Assembly: GCA_964654285.1 (NCBI GenBank)
Contig: CAZZJC010000003.1
Coordinates: forward strand, 1-64,000
Source: BJHQ01 sp964654285
GTDB taxonomy: Bacteria; Planctomycetota; UBA11346
Length of the DNA stretch: 64,000 nt
Direction of reading: 5' to 3'
A program made the position numbers and the translations under genes. Every line of letters begins with the position of its first letter. Position 1 is the stretch's first letter. This document shows positions 18,184 through 25,569 of this stretch, piece by piece. Below the pieces are notes generated by a model. That model made no database searches. It was not told the origin of the DNA and saw only the letters and a list, made by a program, of their open reading frames with translations.

Positions 18184-20703
18184 ATGGCGCGCATCACGGA
18201 TTCAGCTCTGCGCCCTGGCGAAAAGGTCGACAACTACCTGATCGACCGTTCTCTCGGGGCTGGCGAATTCGGTGAAGTCTGGCTCGCGCGCGAGGCGATC
18301 ACCAACCGCCGCATCGCCCTCAAGTTCATCACCGGCAGCAACATCGACCCATCCGACGACCGGGTGCAGCGCCTCGAACGCGAGATCTCGCTCCTCGCCC
18401 GGCTCGATCATCCCACGATCATCGCCTACGCCGGCCACGGTTTCCGACGCGGTCTGCCCTACCTGGCGGTCGAGTTCGTCGACGGCCCGACCCTGGGATC
18501 CCTGGTCGACCGTGGCGGCCGCATGGGCGAGCTCCATGTCATGCAGGTGGCGGCGCAGGTCGCCGAAGGCCTGGGTTTCGCCTGGAAGAAGGCCGAACTC
18601 ATCCACCGCGACCTGAAGCCGGAGAACATCCTCATCGACATGGCGAGCCTGAGCGATCCCGACAGCGGGGTGCGGATCAAGATCATCGATCTGGGCCTGG
18701 CGCACGGCCGCCGCCTGGTGGCGCAATACGACGACGAAAGCGCCCGCGAGGAGACCCACGTCCTCGAACGCAGCATGCGCGAGGTGGTCGGTTCCCCGGT
18801 GTACATGTCGCCGGAACAGGTCCGTGGCGCCCGGCTCGACGCCCGGTCCGACATGTATGCCCTGGGCATCACGCTGTACCAGGTCCTCACCGGGCATCCT
18901 CCGTTCACCGGCGAATCGAAGGAGGTCATGCGCGCGCACCTGCGGCAGCAGCCGCGCGATCTCGCCCAGGTGGTGCCGGGACTCAACCGGCGTGTGGCGG
19001 CGATGGTCCAGCGCCTGCTGGCGAAAGCGCCGGAAAGCCGCTACCCGGACTGGGCCGCCTGCGCCGAGGCGGCGAACCAGGTCATCGAAACCCTCAAGCC
19101 CCGGCGCGCGACCGGGAAGCCTCAGCCGACGACCTCCCTGACACGCCGCGCTTCGAACCCCGAATCCTCGCCGTCTGGCAAGGCCACGTCGCTCGATTAC
19201 AGCACGGAGAACCGCATTCCCGAATTGACCCCGGTATTCGGGGTACCGGTCATCGGCCCCGGTGCGGGGATCCCGGGCGGTGGCGCCCAGACCGACGAAC
19301 GCCGCCGTCCCGCTCCTGAAGGACAGAAGGAGTTCGCCGTCCCCCCAGCAAGCAGCATGGGCCAGCCGCTCCAGACTGGCGGCGCTGGCACCGGTGCAGG
19401 CACCGCGCCACCAGCCGGAACGGCTCCCGGTGCGGCCACCCCATGGGCCGCGCCGCGCATCGATGACGGCCTGACCGACGCGCAGCGCGCGGCGGTGTGG
19501 GCGTTCCTCTTCCGCCACCCGGCAGTGCTGGCCGAGGCGGTGCAGCCACAGCCCATGCAGGAACCGGTCACGAGTCGGAGTTCGAGCCGGGTTCCGACCC
19601 AGCCCCCCGGGCAAACCTCCGGCAAGCGCGTGGCGGTATCCCATACCAGCCCGCCTCCCGCGCCGGGGGTGCGCAGCGGCACCAGGACGGACAACCCGGG
19701 CGGAACCGCCGCTGCCGCGTCGACCTCCGACGCGCAAAGCACGCAGCTGCTCAGCTTCCCCAAGGATTCATCGACGCACAGCGCGAACGCCTTCCCGGAT
19801 ACGGCCGAGGTCTCGGGATCGGTCTCCGCCCTGCAGTCGCAGCGGTCCTGGGAAGCCCCCGCGCCAGCCCCGGCACCGGCCGAGCCGCCGCAACTGGTGC
19901 AGGCCTCCACCCCGGGCATCGCCCGCCAGGCCGTGCTCGCGGTGCTCAATCCGGCCATCCTCGGCCGCGTCCGGGTCGCCACCGCCAAGCCGCGCAGCAT
20001 CACCCAGCGGTTCACCTCCAGCCTGCGGCGGATGGTGGGCGGTCGCGAAAGCACGCTGAACGACATCGATCTGGCCCTGGCGCAGGGCCGTTTCGCGGTG
20101 GCGACCACCCTGCTCGACTCGCTCGCCTCATCCAGCGGCAACGATGCCGACCTGTGCCTGCGTCGGGCCAGACTGGCGGGCCTGACCGGGGTCGAGGTCG
20201 ATGCCACCCGCTGGTCCCAGCTTGCCATCAACCAGCAATGCAAGGATCCCACCGCGCTCGGCATCCTGGGACTGATGTACCTGCGGCAGAGCCAGAACGA
20301 ATTCGCCGGATCCGTGTTCCAGAACCTGACCCACGAGCATGCCGCCTCGCCCATGGGACCGCTCGGGATGGCCGGGGTCTCCCTGGTCGATGGGCACTTC
20401 CCGTCGGCCAGTGCGATGCTGAACGAGGCCCTCACCCGCGATCCCCGCTGCGCCCCGGCAAGCCGGCTCGCCGCGCTGTTCTGCCAGGCGAATCGCGATG
20501 CCAAGGGCGAGACCGACCACCTCCGCTACGCGCTCGACCTCGAACCGGAAGATCCCGATGCGCTCCAGCGCCTCGGCGAACTGGCGCTCGCGGCGGGGCA
20601 GCGCGACGAAGCGCGACGGCTGTTCACCGCCTCGTATGATCTCGACCGCCGCTCGGCCACCGCACGCATGCTGGAGTCGCTGGACAAGCCCCAGGCAAGC
20701 TGA
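18184..20703 (+). CDS. Ser/Thr protein kinase with C-terminal TPR domain
   Basis: The start at 18184 is chosen because GGTGAG lies 4 bases upstream and only about 20 residues precede the kinase glycine loop. The 839-residue protein has a Hanks-type kinase domain (about 15-290): glycine loop GAGEFGEV (about 25-32), ALKF lysine, HRDLKPEN catalytic loop (141-148, Asp143), DLG in place of DFG (Asp169), and SPEQ for APE. A long Pro/Ala/Gly linker follows (about 300-590), then TPR units (about 615-835). No membrane segment is evident, so unlike PknB it appears cytoplasmic. The TPRs probably bind partners or substrates. A SpoIIE-type phosphatase is encoded about 8 kb away, but a direct link is not shown. 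Confidence 0.9.
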   Translation: MARITDSALRPGEKVDNYLIDRSLGAGEFGEVWLAREAITNRRIALKFITGSNIDPSDDRVQRLEREISLLARLDHPTIIAYAGHGFRRGLPYLAVEFVDGPTLGSLVDRGGRMGELHVMQVAAQVAEGLGFAWKKAELIHRDLKPENILIDMASLSDPDSGVRIKIIDLGLAHGRRLVAQYDDESAREETHVLERSMREVVGSPVYMSPEQVRGARLDARSDMYALGITLYQVLTGHPPFTGESKEVMRAHLRQQPRDLAQVVPGLNRRVAAMVQRLLAKAPESRYPDWAACAEAANQVIETLKPRRATGKPQPTTSLTRRASNPESSPSGKATSLDYSTENRIPELTPVFGVPVIGPGAGIPGGGAQTDERRRPAPEGQKEFAVPPASSMGQPLQTGGAGTGAGTAPPAGTAPGAATPWAAPRIDDGLTDAQRAAVWAFLFRHPAVLAEAVQPQPMQEPVTSRSSSRVPTQPPGQTSGKRVAVSHTSPPPAPGVRSGTRTDNPGGTAAAASTSDAQSTQLLSFPKDSSTHSANAFPDTAEVSGSVSALQSQRSWEAPAPAPAPAEPPQLVQASTPGIARQAVLAVLNPAILGRVRVATAKPRSITQRFTSSLRRMVGGRESTLNDIDLALAQGRFAVATTLLDSLASSSGNDADLCLRRARLAGLTGVEVDATRWSQLAINQQCKDPTALGILGLMYLRQSQNEFAGSVFQNLTHEHAASPMGPLGMAGVSLVDGHFPSASAMLNEALTRDPRCAPASRLAALFCQANRDAKGETDHLRYALDLEPEDPDALQRLGELALAAGQRDEARRLFTASYDLDRRSATARMLESLDKPQAS

Positions 20704-20711
20704 AGCAGCCC

Positions 20712-20752
20712 CTGACAGACCGAACCGGCCGCCGGGAGGCCAAGTCCGTCAG
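20712..20752. terminator. Possible bidirectional hairpin between convergent genes
   Basis: CTGACAGAC and GTCCGTCAG pair with one mismatch around an inner GGCC/GGCC stem, between the stop of the kinase gene and the stop of coaX. There is no U-tract, so intrinsic termination is uncertain. Confidence 0.35.
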
Positions 20753-21495
20753 CAAGAAGCCAGCCAGGCGAGGCCGTCCATGGTCAACTGCCCGCGCACC
20801 TGATCGCGCCGGGCGACCTGCGAATCCACCAGCAGATCGACGTTCCCACCGGTGAAGACCGTGGTCCGGATGCCGGTCTCGCGGCTGAGCTTGATCAGGC
20901 AGGCGGCGACCATCGGACCATAGCCGATGCCCATGGCGGCGCCGATCGCGGCCACCGTGCTGCGCTGCACCGCGCTCGACCCTGGACCGAGCGGCTCGAC
21001 CAGCGGCAAGGCCGGCGCCATCGCCGCGAGTCCGGCCAGGCAGGTGCGCGCCGCCGGCAGGATGAGTCCGCCCAGGAATCGGCAGCCGTTCGGAGGTTCA
21101 CTGCGCCCATCATGGTACCACGCACCGATGGTCGTGGCGGTGCCGGCGTCGACCACCAGGATCGGTGCGCGTTCCTGGGCGCACGCCGCGATGCCGGCGG
21201 CGATGCGATCGAGGCCCATGCCAGGATACTGGCCGACCTCGGGCAGGGGGATCTCAGCCCCCAGCGTGCGCAGCGGCAGATCGCGGCAGACGTCCGACCA
21301 CCAGCCGCGCACGAGCTCGCTGTTGCGCCGGTTGCCCGGCAGGAGCACCAGCTCCTCGATCGCGCCGGCATGCTCGTAGATTGCCGCCGACATCTGCGCC
21401 GGATCCGGCTTCAGGCGGACGAAGGCCTGCACCGTCCGGCCCTCGGCGAGGGCCAGCTTGACGTTGGTGTTGCCGCAATCCGCCAGGAGCCGCAT
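20749..21495 (-). CDS. coaX: Type III pantothenate kinase
   Basis: CoaX phosphorylates pantothenate with ATP, the first step of coenzyme A synthesis, and needs a monovalent cation such as potassium. The 248-residue length is typical. Visible motifs are the N-terminal phosphate loop DCGNTNVKLAL (about 6-16), GMGLDRIAA (the G-x-DR motif), DAGTATT (the second phosphate motif with catalytic Asp), and GG-x-I/L-PAA (GGLILPAAR). An ATG at 21495 starts the protein exactly at the first beta strand. The gene begins 8 bases after the dut stop, so the two are co-transcribed. It converges on the kinase gene. Confidence 0.93.
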   Translation of the reverse strand: MRLLADCGNTNVKLALAEGRTVQAFVRLKPDPAQMSAAIYEHAGAIEELVLLPGNRRNSELVRGWWSDVCRDLPLRTLGAEIPLPEVGQYPGMGLDRIAAGIAACAQERAPILVVDAGTATTIGAWYHDGRSEPPNGCRFLGGLILPAARTCLAGLAAMAPALPLVEPLGPGSSAVQRSTVAAIGAAMGIGYGPMVAACLIKLSRETGIRTTVFTGGNVDLLVDSQVARRDQVRGQLTMDGLAWLASC

Positions 21496-21503
21496 ACGAC
21501 CGG

Positions 21504-21950
21504 TCAGCGGGTGCCGGTGGAACCGAAACCACCGGCCCCACGCGCGGTGGCATCCAGCGCGGCGACGGGCTGCCATGCGACCCGTTCGACCCGGGCCAGC
21601 ACCATCTGGGCGAGGCGCATGCCGCGCTCGATCACCGCCGGCTGGTCCCCGAGGTTGGCGACGATGACCTTGACCTCGCCACGGTAGTCGCTGTCGATGG
21701 TGCCTGGACTGTTGAGCACGGTCAGGCCCTGTTTGAGCGCCAGGCCGGAACGCGGCCGGACCTGGACCTCGAAGCCTTCCGGCACCGCGAACACCAGCCC
21801 GGTCGGCACCAGGGCGCGCGAACCCGGAGCCAAGGTCAACGGCTGGTCGACGGCCGCCTGCAGATCCATGCCCGCCGCGCCAGCGGTGGCATAGGCCGGC
21901 AAGGTGAGACCGGTGAAGTGGGGCAGGGTGGCGACCTGGACGTTCGGCAT
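21504..21950 (-). CDS. dut: dUTP pyrophosphatase
   Basis: dUTPase hydrolyses dUTP to dUMP and pyrophosphate, keeping uracil out of DNA and feeding thymidylate synthesis. All five trimeric-dUTPase motifs are present: AAGMDL, RSGLALKQGL, GTIDSDYRGEV with the catalytic Asp, GMRLAQMV and the C-terminal RGAGGFGSTG arm. ATG at 21950 gives 148 residues, the family norm; the frame continues upstream only to a TTG. The gene heads a dut-coaX unit and is divergent from the Hsp70-like gene, with a tandem repeat array between them. Confidence 0.95.
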   Translation of the reverse strand: MPNVQVATLPHFTGLTLPAYATAGAAGMDLQAAVDQPLTLAPGSRALVPTGLVFAVPEGFEVQVRPRSGLALKQGLTVLNSPGTIDSDYRGEVKVIVANLGDQPAVIERGMRLAQMVLARVERVAWQPVAALDATARGAGGFGSTGTR

Positions 21951-22040
21951 GCCACGATGCTGCGTTTTTCTTGGCAGCCTCAAGGTGCGCTTTCACCTCG
22001 GGGCGCTGCCCCGGCCCCCGCCAAGGGCCTCACGGCCCCT

Positions 22041-22590
22041 GGACCCGCGTTTGCCCGCATGCGGCGTTTCACCGCGTGCTTGAGGCGTCCACCCGGTTGC
22101 CCGCTTGCGGCGGGGGGGCGCTGCGCTGCCCCGCCGATGGCCCTGACGAGGTGATACATCCCCTGGACCCGCGTTTGCCCGCATGCGGCGTTTCACCGCG
22201 TGCTTGAGGCGTCCACCCGGTTGCCCGCTTGCGGCGGGGGGGCGCTGCGCTGCCCCGCCGATGGCCCTGACGAGGTGATACATCCCCTGGACCCGCGTTT
22301 GCCCGCATGCGGCGTTTCACCGCGTGCTTGAGGCGCCCACCCGGTTGCCCGCTTGCGGCGGGGGGGGCGCTGCGCTGCCCCGCCGATGGCCCTGACGAGG
22401 TGATACATCCGCTGGATCCGCGTTTGCCCGTTTGCGGCGTTTCACCGCGTGCTTGAGGCGCCCACCCGGTTGCCCGCTTGCGGCGGGGGGGGCGCTGCGC
22501 TGCCCCGCCGATGGCCCTGACGAGGTGATACATCCGCTGGATCCGCGTTTGCCCGTTTGCGGCGGGGGCGCTGCGCTGCCCTGCCGATGG
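22041..22590. repeat. Tandem repeat array, 124-125 bp unit, about 4.3 copies
   Basis: The unit is anchored by GCGGCGTTTCACCGCGTGC at 22061, 22185, 22309 and 22434, giving periods of 124, 124 and 125. A shortened copy starts near 22559 and has lost about 45 bases. Copies differ mainly in the length of a run of 7-8 G residues and in CCCTGGACCC against GCTGGATCC. The period is not a multiple of three, so the open frames through it are not proteins. The array fills most of the 699 bases between the divergent dut and Hsp70-like starts; no promoter could be assigned in the flanks (21951-22040 and 22591-22649). Confidence 0.93.
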
Positions 22591-22649
22591 AATCCATCGG
22601 ACAAGTCGACAAGCTGCCGGCAGCGGGGTAACCTGGACGGGGGAGACGC

Positions 22650-24302
22650 ATGTTCATCGGCATCGATTTCGGCACCACCAACACCGTCGTGGCGCGCATG
22701 CGCGCCGGCGATGCGCAGCCCACCCTGATCCGCTTCGGGAAGGACGAGATGGCGCCCTCGGCGGCGGCCTGGGACGGGCAGCGTCTGCATTTCGGCAAGG
22801 ATGCCTTGGAGCAGGAGGCGCCGCTCCTGGGCCTCAAGAGCCTGCTGCGCGATCATCGTGGGCGGTCCAAGCCGGTGGTGACCTTCGACGACGGGAGGAA
22901 ACTGCCGCTCGGCGAGGTGCTCGATGGCTACTTCGCCTGGATCCGGGCGGCGATCGCGGCGGATCTGGGCGAACGCGGCATCCCCGTGCCGGATCCGATC
23001 CCGGTCGTCCTCACGGTGCCGCAGAACTGCCACGATGTGCAGCGGCGCACCACCCGTGCGGCGGCGCTCGACGCCGGCTTCCAGGTCGTCGACATCCTCA
23101 ACGAGCCGACCGCCGCCGCCCTGGCGATCGCCCTCATGGGGGTGACCACCCAGGTGGCGACCGGCAGCCACCTCTGCCTCTACGACTTCGGCGGCGGCAC
23201 CTTCGACGCCAGCCTGGTCCGGCGCGATGGCGAGGCGCGCTTCGTCGAGGTCGACAGCGAGGGCGTGCAGAAGCTGGGCGGCGCCGACATCGACGCCGAC
23301 CTGAGCGAAGCGGTGGTCGAGCAGCTCACCGGTGAGGCGCCGGTGGTGCAGGCCAAGTGGCGGCCCGAGGCGGTGCATCTGGGCCGCATCCGCCGCCTGT
23401 GCGAGAAGGCCAAGATCGCCCTCGCCAACGATGCCGAGCTGGAATTCTTCCCGATCAGCCTGGCCGGGGTGATCGGCACCCGTTCGCCGCTCGCCTTCCT
23501 GCGCAAGGTCCAGGTCGAGATCGGCCGCGATGAACTCGTCTCCGCCGCCGCGCCGCGCATCCGCAAGACCATCGCCGCGCTCCGGCAGATGCTCGACCGC
23601 AACCCCGCTGCGCTCGGTTCGTTGGCGGCGGTGGTGCTTACCGGCGGCTCCTCGCGCCTGCCGGGCGTCCAGGACGGCGTGCGCCAGCTGCTGGACCGCT
23701 TCGGCCTCGGCCCGGTGCGGATCGTCGCCAGCGACCGCAGCATGCACGATGTCGCCCTCGGCGCCGCCGCCTATGGCGCGCTCGGCAGCGCCGGCGGGGC
23801 GCGGATCATCGACCGCCGCGCCGCGATGCACGTCGGCGTCTGGCGGGTGGCGCACGGTCGCGAATGGTTCCACGTCCTCCTGTCCCGCGGCACGCCGCTG
23901 CCCGAGGACGATTTCCTCAAGACCGAGATCACCTACCGCCCCGGCCACGACGTGGGCGAATACCGATTCTGCCAGTGCAGCGAGCTCGTCGATGGCGCGG
24001 GCGGGCCGGTCGAAGCCGCCGACCTCGGCGATCTGCGGCGGCGGCGCGATCTGCTGCCTTCCGGCGACATCCTCGACTATCCCCGACCGCTGCGCATCGC
24101 CTTCGCGGCGGCACTGCGGCACCTGGACGGCGACGCCCTCGACCGTCTGCCGATCACGACCTGCGATCCCGGCGTCGAGGTCGAGGAGATCTGGCGCTTC
24201 CATCCCGATGGGCTCGTCGACATCGCCATCGCGGTGGCCGGCCAGGTGGTGCCGTTGACGCTCGACTTCGCGAACTGCCACGGTTCCGGCGCAGCCGGAT
24301 GA
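22650..24302 (+). CDS. Hsp70/DnaK-family ATPase
   Basis: This 550-residue chaperone-like ATPase has GGGGGAG 5 bases before the ATG. Actin-fold motifs are intact: phosphate 1 FIGIDFGTTNTVVA (residues 2-15), the connect segment ILNEPTAAALA (about 150), phosphate 2 LYDFGGGTFDASLV (about 178-191) and the adenosine motif VVLTGGSSRLPG (about 329). The C-terminal part (about 385-545) is a short beta-rich segment that departs from the DnaK substrate domain and lacks a helical lid of normal length. It is thus a specialised Hsp70 rather than the main DnaK. A second Hsp70 gene lies at 37596. No J-protein or GrpE gene is adjacent. Confidence 0.88.
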   Translation: MFIGIDFGTTNTVVARMRAGDAQPTLIRFGKDEMAPSAAAWDGQRLHFGKDALEQEAPLLGLKSLLRDHRGRSKPVVTFDDGRKLPLGEVLDGYFAWIRAAIAADLGERGIPVPDPIPVVLTVPQNCHDVQRRTTRAAALDAGFQVVDILNEPTAAALAIALMGVTTQVATGSHLCLYDFGGGTFDASLVRRDGEARFVEVDSEGVQKLGGADIDADLSEAVVEQLTGEAPVVQAKWRPEAVHLGRIRRLCEKAKIALANDAELEFFPISLAGVIGTRSPLAFLRKVQVEIGRDELVSAAAPRIRKTIAALRQMLDRNPAALGSLAAVVLTGGSSRLPGVQDGVRQLLDRFGLGPVRIVASDRSMHDVALGAAAYGALGSAGGARIIDRRAAMHVGVWRVAHGREWFHVLLSRGTPLPEDDFLKTEITYRPGHDVGEYRFCQCSELVDGAGGPVEAADLGDLRRRRDLLPSGDILDYPRPLRIAFAAALRHLDGDALDRLPITTCDPGVEVEEIWRFHPDGLVDIAIAVAGQVVPLTLDFANCHGSGAAG

Positions 24303-24338
24303 TGCGGGCCCTGCGGGGCGTTCCCGGGGGACATCAGA

Positions 24339-25409
24339 TCAGTGGGGGGATGGGGCCGGCGTCTTCTCGGGGACGGCAGGCTTCCCGCCCGCCTTCGCCT
24401 GCAAGTCGTCGAGTTCCGCCTTCACCGCGGCGCGTTTGCCGATCAGGTCGGCCGTCTTCCTGGCATTGGACTTCTCCTCCTGCTTCAGCGCCGCGAGCTG
24501 GGCGTTGAACTGGCTCAGGGCCGCGTCCGAACCGGCGACCTCCTTCTTGAGCGTGTTGTACTCCTTCTGGGTCTTCTCGGTGGCTGCCTGGAGCTTGGTC
24601 ATGGCGGCCTCGTTGTAGGTCTTGTTGGCGGCGTTCTTCGCCTGCTCCTTCTGGAGCGCGGCGTAGGCGTCCTCGGACGCCTTCTTGGCCGCAGCGAGCT
24701 TGTCCTTCAGCCCTGCGAGTTCCTTGATGCCGTCCTGGATCTTCTCGATCTCCTTCTTGATCTCCGCCGGACGGGCCTCCAGGCGGGCGATCTCCTTGTC
24801 CAGGGTGGAGAGCTGGCCTTCCTTGACCAGGATCGCCGCCTGGGTGACGCGTTCCGCCTCGGCTTCCGCTTCCCTGGCCTTCAGCGCGTCGACCTCGGCC
24901 CTGGTCATGATCTGGCCGCGGTAGCGCATCTTTCCCTGCTTCGCGAGCCATTCGTCCTCCTTGACCCAGGCGCCATCCGCGATCACCCAACCGAGGGTGG
25001 TAAGAACCTTCGCCGCGTCGGCCTGATCGGGCTGGAGTTCAACCGCCTTGCGCGCGCTTTCGAGCGCATGCTCGGGCATGCCCTTGGCCAGGCACCAGGT
25101 GGCGAGACCGCCCCAGGCGGCGGCGCCCTTGGCGGCCGCCTTGCGGTTCCTGAACTCGGTCTGCGGATCGGCGATCGGCGTCACCGCCTTGATGTCGGAC
25201 CGGGAATAGGACATCTCGGCCCAGGCGATCTTGCCGGATCTGCCGACGAATCCCTGTTTGAGCACGATCTGGCTGCCATCGTCGCTGATGAGTTCGCCTT
25301 CGACCTTCTGCTCGGACAGGAACGTCACCTCCACCATCTGCGCCGCCTCGAGGCGCGGGATGACGGCACCCGTCAGAAGGAACAGGATCGCCAATGGTAC
25401 CTGACGCAT
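24339..25409 (-). CDS. Exported protein with TPR and long coiled coil
   Basis: ATG at 25409 follows GGAG by 6 bases and gives a signal peptide (about residues 1-23, cleavage near LEA-AQ). The 356-residue protein then has a small beta domain (about 25-85), a TPR-like helix pair (about 95-130), and a long Lys/Glu/Ala-rich coiled coil (about 165-330) before a Pro-rich end. The beta domain, with VEVTFLSEQKVEGELISDDG, resembles sequences at the start of many Planctomycetes exported proteins of unknown role. It follows the S41 protease gene on the same strand after 160 bases and may share its transcript. Confidence 0.78.
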   Translation of the reverse strand: MRQVPLAILFLLTGAVIPRLEAAQMVEVTFLSEQKVEGELISDDGSQIVLKQGFVGRSGKIAWAEMSYSRSDIKAVTPIADPQTEFRNRKAAAKGAAAWGGLATWCLAKGMPEHALESARKAVELQPDQADAAKVLTTLGWVIADGAWVKEDEWLAKQGKMRYRGQIMTRAEVDALKAREAEAEAERVTQAAILVKEGQLSTLDKEIARLEARPAEIKKEIEKIQDGIKELAGLKDKLAAAKKASEDAYAALQKEQAKNAANKTYNEAAMTKLQAATEKTQKEYNTLKKEVAGSDAALSQFNAQLAALKQEEKSNARKTADLIGKRAAVKAELDDLQAKAGGKPAVPEKTPAPSPH

Positions 25410-25569
25410 GGATGGCTCCGGATGGACGCATCGGCCTGAGGACCGTCGCGGGAGGATCCTGCCGACGTGGATCAGGTCAAAGCAAAGGCGGGACCAGGCG
25501 ATCACGGTATCCGGTCCAGCCCAGCCCCGGCGCCTGGCGTGTGATCCACCGGCCGGTCCGGCCGATCGC

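Noticed and set aside
22041..22590. Tandem repeat considered as CRISPR array
   Set aside because: The whole 124-base unit repeats with no unique spacers, and no cas genes are present.
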